35,186 nucleotides of DNA from Mycobacterium sp. MBM (GTDB lineage: Bacteria; Actinomycetota; Actinomycetes; Mycobacteriales; Mycobacteriaceae): contig JAKJHY010000043.1 of assembly GCA_021648845.1 (NCBI GenBank), positions 1-35,186 on the forward strand, in the 5' to 3' direction. The position numbers and the translations under genes were made by a program. The notes below the pieces were generated by a model. That model worked only from the letters and a program-made list of their open reading frames with translations, was not told where the DNA came from and did not search any database. Positions 25,400 through 32,689 of the stretch are shown piece by piece; within the stretch, counting starts at the first letter, position 1, and every line of letters starts with the position of its first letter.

Positions 25400-26542
25400 T
25401 CACACGCCTATACCGAACAGTTTTTCTGCATTTCGAAATGCGATCTTTTCCTTCGTCTCACGCGGCAGGTCGACGGCCCGAAACCAGTCGGTGCCTTCCT
25501 TCATGTCCGCGAAGGGGTAGTCGGTGGCGAACATCAGTCGATCTTCACTGATGTGCTTCAGCAGGAGATGCAGCAGTTCGTTCTGGAAGAACGCGCTGGT
25601 GGTAAACCAGAAATTGTCGGTGAAGTATTGTCCTACAGGCCTATTCAGGGAACCTTCGGTCGATTCTCCCAGATCTTCGACGATGCGGTCGTAGTAGAAG
25701 GGAAGGCCTTCTCCCATGTGGCCGATGATCATCTGCAGTTTGGGGAATCGATCGAACACCCCGGTCATGATCAGTCGCAGGGATTGAGTGAGCACCTCTT
25801 GGTGCCAGCCGTACCCTGACCCGCTGAAGATGTAATCCTGATACTCGTCATTGAATCCCGGGCGCTCGATTCTGTAGTAGATATCGAAGACTTCGGTGGG
25901 CGGAAAGCCCGGATGCAGGTATATCGGAACAGCAAGGGCCTCGGCGCGCGCCAGAACGGGCTCGAAATCCTGGTGGTCGAGAAACCTGCGGCCAACGAAA
26001 CCATTGGTCATGGCTCCGACGAAGCCATCTTCGCGGACTGCGCGTTCCAGTTCGTCCGCAGCTGCCGCTGGATCCTGCAGGGGGAGGGTCGCATAGGCCT
26101 GGTAGCGCCCCGGATAGTTGCTCATCGGACCGTCGGCGATCATCTTGTTGAGACGATACGCAAGATCGGTGCCCTCCCGACCGGCGAGATCCTGCACGCC
26201 CGGTGTATGCGCGGAGAGAATTTGAACATTGATGCCTGCCTCGTCCATTGCGCCGATGCGGCCGGGCCCGAGGTCAGAAAGACCAGTTTCCTTGAGGTAC
26301 TTGGCGTGATCGTCATTGATCGCGTTCAGGGCGATCAGTTCATCGGTGGTATAGGTTTCCTCTGCGGCGATGAACGGCAGGTCTTGGTCGCGCAGCGAGA
26401 TATCGGAAGCCTCTGGTGCTGGGTCCTTGGATGCAGAGGCGCACGCGGACAGTCCGGCGGCAGCACCAACTGCGGCGGCGCCGGATAGGAAGCCGCGGCG
26501 GCCCATCGCATATTTCGGTAAGGGCTTGTTGCTCATGGTCAT
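25400..26542 (-). CDS. Amidohydrolase (gamma-resorcylate decarboxylase-like) with Tat lipoprotein signal
   Basis: A 380-residue protein. An N-terminal twin-arginine signal (GRRGFLSG at residues 14-21, Ala-rich core) ends in the lipobox LSAC with Cys34. The rest is the amidohydrolase_2 (ACMSD / gamma-resorcylate decarboxylase) barrel: AEET in place of the first HxH, LHPG (His210), GHMGE (His275, Glu278) and ATDYPF (Asp341). Such enzymes decarboxylate hydroxybenzoates or hydrolyse related compounds. Export as a lipoprotein is unusual, because the family is normally cytoplasmic. ATG 26542 follows GGAGCAG. It is convergent with the P450 gene (24 nt gap), so it likely belongs to the same catabolic island. 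Substrate unknown. Confidence 0.85.
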   Translation of the reverse strand: MTMSNKPLPKYAMGRRGFLSGAAAVGAAAGLSACASASKDPAPEASDISLRDQDLPFIAAEETYTTDELIALNAINDDHAKYLKETGLSDLGPGRIGAMDEAGINVQILSAHTPGVQDLAGREGTDLAYRLNKMIADGPMSNYPGRYQAYATLPLQDPAAAADELERAVREDGFVGAMTNGFVGRRFLDHQDFEPVLARAEALAVPIYLHPGFPPTEVFDIYYRIERPGFNDEYQDYIFSGSGYGWHQEVLTQSLRLIMTGVFDRFPKLQMIIGHMGEGLPFYYDRIVEDLGESTEGSLNRPVGQYFTDNFWFTTSAFFQNELLHLLLKHISEDRLMFATDYPFADMKEGTDWFRAVDLPRETKEKIAFRNAEKLFGIGV

Positions 26543-26625
26543 ATCGGTCTGCTCCGATGGCGCATTGTCCGGTGTGGTGAAGCTCTTGACCACAGCATGC
26601 TGCTCGAAAGGTGGAGTGTCACGGG

Positions 26626-26660
26626 GGATAACCTCCGGAGTAGGCGTGGATAACCTCCGG
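26626..26660. repeat. Two direct repeats GGATAACCTCCGG, 22 bp apart
   Basis: Identical 13-bp copies at 26626-26638 and 26648-26660, spaced by two helical turns, lie 84-118 bp upstream of the amidohydrolase start. They are plausible binding sites for a regulator of that gene. Function inferred. Confidence 0.5.
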
Positions 26661-26798
26661 TCATTCACCCGCCCAGGCCGGCGCCGGTCGTCATTGTGCC
26701 GTCGGTATGGCCGCCCTCCTTCGTCGAACGACTGTGATCTCGCCAGAGAATGATCGAGTGCAGCGAGGATGCAAGCCGTTGACCAAACGCTGCGTGGC

Positions 26799-26835
26799 TT
26801 ACCGGTAACCCGTCATATTCGATGTCGGCCAAATT
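26799..26835 (+). repeat. Module-boundary repeat, copy A
   Basis: Starts TTACCGGTAACCCGTCATAT and continues TCGATGTCGG, ending at the TetR stop codon. Compared with copies at 32567 and 33283 the first 24 bases are almost identical; the second half is degenerate. It lies between the amidohydrolase promoter and the 3' end of the TetR gene. Confidence 0.65.
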
Positions 26836-27446
26836 CAGAGGCGTTTGAGTGCTTTGCCGTTGGAGGACAGGACTTCATCGGAGAGTTCGGGGTCAGCCTG
26901 GGCTACCGCACGTGCGATGAGCTGGGCACCCACCAGCTGGCTGAATAAGCCAATGGCCTGCTCTCGTGCCCTGCGCGAGTCAAGCTTCGCCCCCCTCTGA
27001 TACGCACTGGCTCTCAGCAGGTCGGCGAAAGCGTCGATATAGCCCTGCAACCCGCGGCGGTACTCCTCTTGGGCCTTGAGCCCGTGACGTCCGGCGTCGG
27101 CGGCCAGGGCGGCCGAGGCGCATCCGTGTTCGGGATGGTCGCGGTGTTCGGTGCTGAGATAGGTCTCGATGATGGCGTGCAAGGCAGCGCGACCGGAGCG
27201 GGCGTGAGTGCCGATCACTGCGGCGACGGTGTCGAGGGAGTCGGTGAAGCCCTGGTGAAGGACCTCCAACGCGAGCTCTTCCTTGGAGGCGAAGTGGTTG
27301 TAGAAGCCGCCGTGGGTCATGCCGGCCGCATTCATCAGTTCGTCGATGCCGATGCCGTCGATTCCACGTGCCTTGAAGCCTTCGCCGGCGGCAGCCACGA
27401 TGCGTCCGCGGTTGCGTTCCTTCTGCTCCCGTGAGATGCGAGGCAA
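26835..27446 (-). CDS. TetR-family regulator
   Basis: A 203-residue TetR/AcrR protein: HTH at about residues 12-58 (RIVAAAGEGFKARG, then IDELMNAAGMTHGGFYNHFASKEEL), and a C-terminal half with HGCASAALAADAGRHG typical of one AcrR subgroup. I chose TTG 27446 because MPRISREQKERNRGRIV is the usual family start and AGAAGG lies upstream; ATG 27509 in the same frame is an alternative. Divergent from the F420-reductase-like gene, with two palindromes in the gap, so it likely controls that gene and the oxidoreductase behind it. Confidence 0.85.
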   Translation of the reverse strand: MPRISREQKERNRGRIVAAAGEGFKARGIDGIGIDELMNAAGMTHGGFYNHFASKEELALEVLHQGFTDSLDTVAAVIGTHARSGRAALHAIIETYLSTEHRDHPEHGCASAALAADAGRHGLKAQEEYRRGLQGYIDAFADLLRASAYQRGAKLDSRRAREQAIGLFSQLVGAQLIARAVAQADPELSDEVLSSNGKALKRL

Positions 27447-27560
27447 CGGCTCATCCCTTCTCCAGCTGGCCCGGACGCTTCTTGGGGTATGCCCGACCAT
27501 CGATGGCAAGCATCATCAAAATACAGGTCGCAACCTAGGAGTGGCGGCGCTTCGGCCGTG

Positions 27561-27580
27561 GCGCGTTTGCGAACACGCGC
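27561..27580. promoter_or_regulatory. Inverted repeat GCGCGT-N8-ACGCGC, putative TetR operator
   Basis: Perfect 6-bp arms in the gap between the TetR and the F420-reductase-like genes. Position and symmetry fit an operator. Inferred. Confidence 0.4.
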
Positions 27581-27630
27581 GTCACTCCTTGACGGCTATT
27601 GATGGCGCATGACAGCATTCAATCTATTAA

Positions 27631-27642
27631 TGACGAACGTCA
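27631..27642. promoter_or_regulatory. Palindrome TGACG-AA-CGTCA
   Basis: 5-bp arms around AA, 23 bp upstream of the GTG at 27665. Possibly a second operator of the TetR at 26835, or part of the leader if the gene starts further upstream. Confidence 0.3.
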
Positions 27643-27664
27643 GCAAAATGAAGGGATTGAAGGC

Positions 27665-28267
27665 GTGGAATGTGGAACCATCGGTGCCGGGACGATCGCC
27701 CAGGCCGTTGCCCGTCATCTGGTGGCGGCCGGTCATCGCGTGGTGTTGAGCAACAGCCGAGGTCCCTCCACCCTGAACGAGGTTGTCTCCACCCTGGGGC
27801 CTCTAGCATCGGCGGGGAGCGTCATGGAAGCCACGCGCGCCGACATGGTGTTCCTAACGGTGATGTGGTGGGACATCGAAGTCGCTCTTGCCGGTCTGCC
27901 GTCGTGGGACGGGCGCATCCTGGTCGATGCCACCAACCAATTCGCGAAGGCGGACCCTATCGAGGTGGCCGATCTCGGAGAGCTGACCGGCAGCGAGTGG
28001 GTCGCCGCCCTCGCGCCGGGAGCCCGGGTGATCAAGGCGTTCAACACCTTGCATGCCCGTTACATCATCCCGGATCCGCGTCATCGCGCCGGGCGTCAAG
28101 TCTTGTTCTACGCGGGCGATGACGCGCCGGCCAAGGCAACCTTCCATCACGTGACCGACGGCCTCGGTTTCGCACCGGTGGACATCGGGCCGCTCCGAGA
28201 CGGCGGTCGGCTCATGCAGGTCGGTGGCGGCCCTCTTTCCTCCCTACACGCCCTCAAGCAGGACTGA
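27665..28267 (+). CDS. NADPH-dependent F420 reductase-like / NAD(P)-binding protein
   Basis: A 200-residue Rossmann protein: CGTIGAGTIAQAVARHLVAA is the cofactor loop, SNSRGP follows (Arg/Ser pattern favouring NADP), then LVDATNQF and a C-terminal half with VIKAFNTLHARYI. These match the NADP oxidoreductase coenzyme F420-dependent (F420_oxidored/YajQ-like NPD) family. It would move hydride between F420 and NADP, or be a related reductase. I chose the GTG at 27665 with AAGGGA upstream; ATG 27599 or 27602 would add about 22 residues. Divergent from TetR; the next gene is an MDR oxidoreductase on the same strand. Confidence 0.8.
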   Translation: MECGTIGAGTIAQAVARHLVAAGHRVVLSNSRGPSTLNEVVSTLGPLASAGSVMEATRADMVFLTVMWWDIEVALAGLPSWDGRILVDATNQFAKADPIEVADLGELTGSEWVAALAPGARVIKAFNTLHARYIIPDPRHRAGRQVLFYAGDDAPAKATFHHVTDGLGFAPVDIGPLRDGGRLMQVGGGPLSSLHALKQD

Positions 28268-28284
28268 TCGCGTCCTATTCGCAG

Positions 28285-28300
28285 CCCGCCGACTGGCGGG
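28285..28300 (+). other. Small hairpin CCCGCC-GACT-GGCGGG
   Basis: Perfect 6-bp GC stem with a 4-nt loop in the 54-bp gap between the reductase and the oxidoreductase genes, 21 bp before the start codon. It could tune read-through or protect the 3' end; there is no U run, so it is not a typical terminator. Confidence 0.4.
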
Positions 28301-28321
28301 TGCCCACGAACGGAGGACACC

Positions 28322-29317
28322 ATGAAAGCTCTCGCCTACGAACACGCACACCCCCTCGCGGCGTTCGCCATCGACCTCGTCGATGTCGGAGAACCCATAC
28401 TGCGCGAGAGTGACGTGCTGGTCGAAGTTCGCGCGATAGGCGTGAATCCCGGTGAGGCGCTCATCCGCTCAGCACGCAGCGCCGAACCCGGCGGGCGGGT
28501 CATTCTGGGTTGGGAGTTCGCCGGGGTGGTCATCGAAACCGGCACCGCGGCCACCGGGTTCGCCGTTGGCGACCGAATCATGGGCACCGGCGATCTGACT
28601 CGTGACGGCTGCTGGGCACAACGGCTGGCCGTCGACCACCGGGTCATCGCCACGATCCCCGACCAGCTGTCCTTCGCCGACGCGGCATCACTGCCCATCG
28701 GGACGCTGACCGCTTGGGAAGCCACATTCCGCGACCAGTCCGCCCTCCCGCCGGGCGTGGATCGAGTCCTGATCATCGGCGGTGCCGGGGGAGTCGGCTC
28801 ACTGGCTGCGCAACTACTCAAGACAACGACCTCAGCCTTCGTCGCGAGCACCGCCTCACGTCCAGAATCTCGCGACTGGTGCCGCACCATGGGCGCCGAT
28901 CTGGTGATCGACCACACCGCAGACATGGGTGACCAACTCCGGCACGCCGGTATCGAGAACGTCGACATGGTGCTGTCCACCGCCGCCACCGCCACCAACC
29001 TCACCCAGATCGCAGCAGTGCTACGCCCCTTCGGCCACCTGTCGACCATCGACATCGGAACCACACTCGACCTCTCCGCCCTCATACAAAAATCCGTGTC
29101 CCTGCACACCGAAATGGTGTTCAGCCATCTCGCCAGCGGTGCCGACCCGACAAGTCAAGGCGGCATCCTCAAGACCGTCAGCGGCTACGCCGGCACCGGA
29201 CAGGTACGACCCATCGTCACGACCTTGCTCACCGGCCTCACGGCTGACACCATGAAAACCGCGCACACGTTGCTGGAAAGTCGCCGCAGCATCGGCAAGA
29301 TCGTCATCGAAATCTGA
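28322..29317 (+). CDS. MDR-family oxidoreductase (quinone reductase-like)
   Basis: A 331-residue medium-chain dehydrogenase/reductase. The N-terminal GroES-like domain contains VEVRAIGVNPGEALIRS and GWEFAGVVIETG; the Rossmann loop is IIGGAGGVGSLAAQLLK; the end is LLESRRSIGKIVIEI. It lacks the catalytic zinc ligands, so it is a quinone/enone reductase type rather than a zinc alcohol dehydrogenase. ATG 28322 follows GGAGGACACC, a strong ribosome site. Probably co-transcribed with the F420-reductase-like gene and controlled by the divergent TetR. Confidence 0.88.
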   Translation: MKALAYEHAHPLAAFAIDLVDVGEPILRESDVLVEVRAIGVNPGEALIRSARSAEPGGRVILGWEFAGVVIETGTAATGFAVGDRIMGTGDLTRDGCWAQRLAVDHRVIATIPDQLSFADAASLPIGTLTAWEATFRDQSALPPGVDRVLIIGGAGGVGSLAAQLLKTTTSAFVASTASRPESRDWCRTMGADLVIDHTADMGDQLRHAGIENVDMVLSTAATATNLTQIAAVLRPFGHLSTIDIGTTLDLSALIQKSVSLHTEMVFSHLASGADPTSQGGILKTVSGYAGTGQVRPIVTTLLTGLTADTMKTAHTLLESRRSIGKIVIEI

Positions 29318-29318
29318 T

Positions 29319-29343
29319 AACGACGCGGCCCAGCCCCGTCGTT
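29319..29343 (+). terminator. Hairpin AACGACG-loop-CGTCGTT after the oxidoreductase
   Basis: A perfect 7-bp stem with an 11-nt loop starts just after the stop codon and is followed by a single T and then CGC. It is probably the end of the reductase/oxidoreductase transcript; the lack of a U tract is common in actinobacteria. Confidence 0.5.
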
Positions 29344-29374
29344 TCGCGTCATCGACTCAGCCGTTCAGCAAATC

Positions 29375-29490
29375 GGGTAGCGAATTGCATCCCGTATCGG
29401 TATCGATGCGCCGTGAAAAAGCAGATCGCTGTTCGCCTTCCGGGAAGTCGTCGAATTCATCGATGGGGAAGTGGACCAGAATGCGTCGGC
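29375..29490 (+). pseudogene. Decayed copy of the mazE promoter and 5' coding region
   Basis: 29375-29412 matches the 38 bp before mazE (31031-31068) at 31 of 38 positions, and GTGAAAAAGCAGATCGCTGT at 29413 matches the mazE start. Codons for KQIAVRLP are intact; then two bases (AC) are missing relative to mazE, so the conserved EVVEFIDGEVDQ continues in another frame. Similarity fades near 29490. The -10 box TACCAT of the intact copy is TATCGA here. A toxin gene is absent. It now lies directly in front of the HAD hydrolase, and its open frame happens to be in phase with that gene, so automatic annotation may fuse the two. Confidence 0.75.
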
Positions 29491-29511
29491 AGCACCTGCG
29501 AGACTGGACGC

Positions 29512-30285
29512 ATGAGCACCACACCGCAGTGCTGGCTGACCGACATGGATGGCGTCTTGGTCCGGGAGGAGCACGCCCTGCCAGGGGCCGCGGAGTTCCT
29601 CCAGGCGCTCAGCGACCGGCAGCGGCCCTTCCTGGTATTGACCAACAACTCGATCTTCACGCCACGTGACCTGGCGGCGCGGTTGGCGCGGTCGGGCCTG
29701 ATTGTGCCCGAGGAGTCGATTTGGACCTCGGCCCTTGCGACGGCGGCCTTCCTGCACGACCAGCTGCCGGGCGGCTCGGCCTATGTGATCGGCGAGGCCG
29801 GCCTGACCACGGCGCTGCACCACGTGGGCTACACGTTGACCGACGTCGGTCCGGACTTCGTCGTGCTGGGAGAAACGCGCACGTACTCGTTCGAGGCCAT
29901 CACCAAGGCGATCCGCCTAATTCTCGGCGGGGCGCGTTTCATCGCCACCAACCCCGACGTGAGCGGTCCGTCGGCGGAAGGTCCTCTTCCTGCCACGGGC
30001 TCGGTCGCCGCGTTGATCACCAAGGCGACCGGCAGGGAGCCCTACTTCGTCGGCAAGCCGAATCCGATGATGTTCCGCAGCGCGATGAACCGCATCGATG
30101 CCCATTCGGAAGGCACCGTAATGATCGGCGATCGGATGGACACCGACGTGGTTGCGGGCATCGAGGCCGGGCTGGAGACGATCCTGGTACTCACCGGCTC
30201 GACGACGCGCGACGAGGTCGAGCGCTATCCCTTCCGGCCCAGCCGGGTGTTCGAATCCATTGCCGACGTGATCGAACTCGTCTGA
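29512..30285 (+). CDS. HAD-IIA family phosphatase (NagD-like)
   Basis: A 257-residue HAD hydrolase of type IIA: motif I LTDMDGVLV (Asp11 nucleophile, Asp13), motif II VLTNNS, the Lys of motif III in GKPNPMMF, and motif IV IGDRMDTDV. Homologues dephosphorylate small sugar phosphates, p-nitrophenyl phosphate or nucleotides; the physiological substrate is unknown. The ATG at 29512 is preferred over the in-phase GTG at 29413, because the extra 33 residues are the mazE remnant. There is no clear ribosome site. The gene is enclosed between the mazE remnant and copy E of the boundary repeat. Confidence 0.87.
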   Translation: MSTTPQCWLTDMDGVLVREEHALPGAAEFLQALSDRQRPFLVLTNNSIFTPRDLAARLARSGLIVPEESIWTSALATAAFLHDQLPGGSAYVIGEAGLTTALHHVGYTLTDVGPDFVVLGETRTYSFEAITKAIRLILGGARFIATNPDVSGPSAEGPLPATGSVAALITKATGREPYFVGKPNPMMFRSAMNRIDAHSEGTVMIGDRMDTDVVAGIEAGLETILVLTGSTTRDEVERYPFRPSRVFESIADVIELV

Positions 30286-30375
30286 CGCGATGTCCGTGGT
30301 CGCGGTGAACATGCCCCCGTGACTATCGGTCTGTCGCGCATCAGCAATGCCCGGTGGGTTGCAATACGGCGTACT

Positions 30376-30413
30376 GCACTGGCAACCCGCCGTATTGGGA
30401 TCGGTCGCATTCG
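30376..30413 (+). repeat. Module-boundary repeat, copy E
   Basis: GCACTGGCAACCCGCCGTAT followed by TGGGATCGGTCGCATTCG. It matches the consensus at most positions and shares the preceding CGGCGTACT with copy C. It lies 91 bp after the HAD gene stop. An AATACGGCG / CGCCGTATT inverted repeat (30363-30399) overlaps it. Confidence 0.55.
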
Positions 30414-30677
30414 ACCCGGTCGATTCCACTACCGAAGAAGCCCCATAAAGCCCGGCAAGATCGTCACGCCCATGTAGGCCCAACCCGTTGATGAGATCAC
30501 GGGCGCGGACGGCCAACAGCACCCGAGCGAGGTGGTTGGCCCCCGGGCCGATCTGCTGGGTCGTGGCTCGTAGAAGTCGCCGCAGACGTCGTAGGCCACC
30601 ACCCGCGTGATTCGTTGTTCGAACGGGACCGCGGTCGGGATCCCCATGGGCGGTGGCCTCGTTATCCGCGCCGCGGC

Positions 30678-30821
30678 CACCTCGATCCGCTGTTGCTCAT
30701 CCACATGCTGGTAGGCCCACTGCACACGCGGGTGTTGCTCACCGGCGAGCCCCTCCAGCAGGACTTACCTGCCGAACTGGTCGACCTGGCTCTCCGCGGA
30801 GCCGAAGCCGCCCGGGCTTGA
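30678..30821 (+). pseudogene. TetR-family C-terminal remnant
   Basis: One frame reads HLDPLLLIHMLVGPLHTRVL, then LTGEPLQQDLPAELVDLALR and GAEAARA before a stop. This is the typical last helices of TetR regulators (DP-LLLVGPL-Y/H-R-LLTGEPL-VDLALRG). No HTH is found upstream in any frame, so it is a truncated fossil. Confidence 0.5.
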
Positions 30822-31056
30822 ATCCGCACGGCGGCCAGCCGGGTCGACGCGCTAATCGGTGCGGTAACAGAGGATTTCGATGCTTGCACATTCGAAGAGC
30901 TCACTGGTGCAGCTTGCACTCCTCGTGGCCAATCGCTTACATCGACGGATCCGATGGCGGTGAGAAGCCACAGCTTGCCAGTAGCCGAGAACACCACTTG
31001 CTGCTGACGACGATCTTCACTGAGAGTGCCGGGTAACGAATCGCATCCCACATCGG

Positions 31057-31062
31057 TACCAT
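31057..31062 (+). promoter_or_regulatory. Probable leaderless -10 box TACCAT of mazEF
   Basis: TACCAT, 6 nt, ATG. The same geometry is seen at vapB (31852) and at the second mazE (32698). Inferred. Confidence 0.45.
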
Positions 31063-31068
31063 TGCGCC

Positions 31069-31305
31069 ATGAGCAAGCAGATCGCCGTTCGGCTTCCGGA
31101 CGAAGTCGTCGATTTCATCGACAGGGAAGTGGCCCAACGGCGCGTCGAGAGCCGCGCATCATTTGTGCTCAAAGCGCTCGAACGCGAGCGTCGTCGGCTG
31201 ATCGCTGCCCGCGATGCGGCGATTCTCACTAAGCGGGCCACCGCCGACGATGACTTCGATGAGCTCGCTGCTCACGCCTCCACCTTCGAACTGGATATCG
31301 ATTGA
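31069..31305 (+). CDS. mazE: MazE-type (ribbon-helix-helix) antitoxin
   Basis: A 78-residue protein: MSKQIAVRLPDEVVDFIDRE is a ribbon-helix-helix DNA-binding N-terminus, RASFVLKALERERRR completes it, and the acidic tail (ADDDFDELAAHASTFELDID) would bind and inhibit the toxin. It is the partner of the MazF gene that starts inside its stop codon (TTGA). A decayed second copy of its promoter and 5' end lies at 29375-29490. No ribosome site; a TACCAT box 6 nt upstream suggests a leaderless transcript. Confidence 0.88.
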   Translation: MSKQIAVRLPDEVVDFIDREVAQRRVESRASFVLKALERERRRLIAARDAAILTKRATADDDFDELAAHASTFELDID

Positions 31306-31601
31306 GACCAATTCACGTCGCCCAACTCGATAAGGCTCGGCCGGTTCTGATCCTGACTCGGGAGCTGGTACGGCCTCACCTAACCAGGGTCACCGTAGCG
31401 CCGATCACCGGAACGGTTCGCGGCCTGTCGACCGAAGTTCCCGTGGGCGTGCGCAACGGGCTCGAGAATGACTCCGTCGTCAGCGTCGACAACATTGTCA
31501 CGATTCCGGTTGCGGCACTGGGTCGGCAAATCGGGTTCTTTCTTCCTGATCAAGAAGAGTTGCTGGCAACGGCGATCCAGCACGCATTCGATCTCGACTG
31601 A
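31302..31601 (+). CDS. mazF: MazF-family toxin (mRNA interferase), MazF3-like
   Basis: A 99-residue PemK/MazF toxin. MRPIHVAQLDKARPVLILTR, VTVAPITGTVRGLSTEVPVG and SVVSVDNIVTIPVAALGRQIG are nearly those I recall for M. tuberculosis MazF3 (Rv1102c). Catalytic Arg in TRE and Ser/Thr in the PIT motif are present. It cleaves RNA at specific short sequences. The TTG start at 31302 overlaps the antitoxin stop. Intact in length, so probably active. Confidence 0.9.
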   Translation: MRPIHVAQLDKARPVLILTRELVRPHLTRVTVAPITGTVRGLSTEVPVGVRNGLENDSVVSVDNIVTIPVAALGRQIGFFLPDQEELLATAIQHAFDLD

Positions 31602-31766
31602 ACGCAAGAGCAACTGCCGTGCAAGCCTCCAAGGCTCCCGGTGGGCAGCATTGGCCTTCAGATAGCAAACGTGCCTGCGGCGAAGACATCGGTGAGAAGG
31701 TGGGTAGTGGTGTGCCTCCTGCTGTCCGCGAAATCATTTGGGCCACTGTGGAAGAGCTACGTTCGC

Positions 31767-31803
31767 TAATTGCACTTCATATTCGATTCCCGCATATTCT
31801 CGC
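31767..31803 (+). repeat. Module-boundary repeat, copy F (degenerate)
   Basis: It shares the uninterrupted core CATATTCGATTCC with copy B, then TATTC after four bases. The 5' third is diverged (TAATTGCACTT). It lies between mazEF and vapBC, 165 bp after the mazF stop. Confidence 0.5.
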
Positions 31804-31851
31804 GTGCGCAACGGTGAACTCTTGGTACGCCGCGTCGAGTCTCACCGGTGA

Positions 31852-31857
31852 TACACT
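31852..31857 (+). promoter_or_regulatory. Probable leaderless -10 box TACACT of vapBC
   Basis: TACACT is followed by GCGAAC and then the vapB ATG; no ribosome site is present. Inferred. Confidence 0.45.
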
Positions 31858-31863
31858 GCGAAC

Positions 31864-32100
31864 ATGGATGCAGTCACGGTGCGTGAATTGCGCAACAGTG
31901 GGGGAGACGTTCTGCGCCGTGTCGAGCATGGCGAACGCCTCGTCATCACTCGGGACGGGACACCTGTTGCTGAGCTACGGCCGCTTCCGCGTTCGAGCCC
32001 AGGACCTGCGGAACTTATTCGTCGCCGCAAGAACCTTCCGCCGGTGAACCCGGATGCCCTCCGGCGCGACATCGACAATCTCATCGACCCGTCGCTGTGA
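31864..32100 (+). CDS. vapB: VapB antitoxin, Phd/YefM family
   Basis: A 78-residue Phd/YefM-type antitoxin: MDAVTVRELRNSGGDVLRRV followed by GERLVITRDGTPVAELRPLP is the standard DNA-binding and dimerisation fold. The C-terminal part (PALEL-type helix with RRRKNLPPVNPDALRRDIDN) would wrap the toxin. It overlaps vapC by GTGA. No Shine-Dalgarno; the TACACT box 6 nt upstream suggests leaderless translation. Confidence 0.9.
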   Translation: MDAVTVRELRNSGGDVLRRVEHGERLVITRDGTPVAELRPLPRSSPGPAELIRRRKNLPPVNPDALRRDIDNLIDPSL

Positions 32101-32519
32101 CGCAAACCCAGACCCGGGGGATTCTGGACACCTCCACGGTGATCCTTTTGGGTGAGCTGTCTGACCCGGCCGAGCTTCCCGAGGAATCGGTGATCAGCGC
32201 GATCACGCTGGCTGAGCTGTCCGTTGGTCCGCACGTCGCCAACGACGATGCAGAGCGCAGTGCCCGGCAGCAGCACCTGCAGCAGGCCGAGGCGGATTTC
32301 GACGTTCTACCGTTCGATGGAGATTGCGCCCGGGCATTTGGAGCTGTAGCGGCGGCGCTGCGCGCGTCGGGTCGTAAGCCGGCTGCGCGCGCCCACGACG
32401 CGCTTATTGCGGCCAGTGCAATCGCACATGGAGTGCCGCTGTACACGTGTAATCCCGGCGACTTCACGGGAATCCCGCGACTCGAACTACGGACAGTTAC
32501 TCACCCGCATCACCGATAG
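32097..32519 (+). CDS. vapC: VapC toxin (PIN-domain ribonuclease)
   Basis: A 140-residue PIN-domain protein with the acidic Mg2+ site: Asp11 (ILDTST), Glu40 (TLAELSVG), Asp101 (AHDALIAASA) and Asp122 (CNPGDF). VapC toxins cleave tRNA or rRNA at single sites; the target cannot be told here. The GTG at 32097 overlaps the vapB stop. A hairpin follows two bases after its stop codon. Confidence 0.92.
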   Translation: MTQTQTRGILDTSTVILLGELSDPAELPEESVISAITLAELSVGPHVANDDAERSARQQHLQQAEADFDVLPFDGDCARAFGAVAAALRASGRKPAARAHDALIAASAIAHGVPLYTCNPGDFTGIPRLELRTVTHPHHR

Positions 32520-32521
32520 GG

Positions 32522-32545
32522 GGTCAACGCTCGAAAGCGTTGACC
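32522..32545 (+). terminator. Hairpin GGTCAACGCT-CGAA-AGCGTTGACC after vapC
   Basis: A perfect 10-bp stem with a CGAA tetraloop starts 2 bases after the vapC stop codon. It has no U tract, but position and stability suggest transcript termination or 3' protection. Confidence 0.65.
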
Positions 32546-32566
32546 AGTAAGGCATTATGCGGTGAC

Positions 32567-32604
32567 TTAATGGTAACCCGCCATATTCGATTCCGCCGTA
32601 TTCC
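32567..32604 (+). repeat. Module-boundary repeat, copy B (best example)
   Basis: TTAATGGTAACCCGCCATAT followed by TCGATTCCGCCGTATTCC. It contains two tandem half-sites, CCGCCATATTC and CCGCCGTATTC, with a 15-bp period. It matches copy C at 32 of 38 positions. It lies between vapBC and the second mazEF. Confidence 0.7.
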
Positions 32605-32689
32605 TCCCCGCCGAAGCGGCGTCCCGGCCTTTCTGTGGATGTTTGTTTGCTGGCCTGGCAGGCAATTTATCCGACTCCCAAGACTACGC

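Larger units (their letters stand above)
30286..31068. other. 783-bp gap: boundary repeat, TetR remnant, mazE promoter
   Basis: No intact gene. It holds copy E of the boundary repeat (30376-30413), a stretch (about 30430-30640) with several overlapping open frames but none with family-like sequence, a TetR C-terminal remnant (30678-30821), about 210 bp with nothing recognised, and the mazE promoter at the end. It looks like decayed accessory DNA. Confidence 0.6.

Noticed and set aside
30429..30725. Minus-strand open frames in the 30.4-30.7 kb gap, with a faint MobC-like NHLAR string
   Set aside because: Only a few residues resemble any family and the frame is not sustained; too weak to call a gene.
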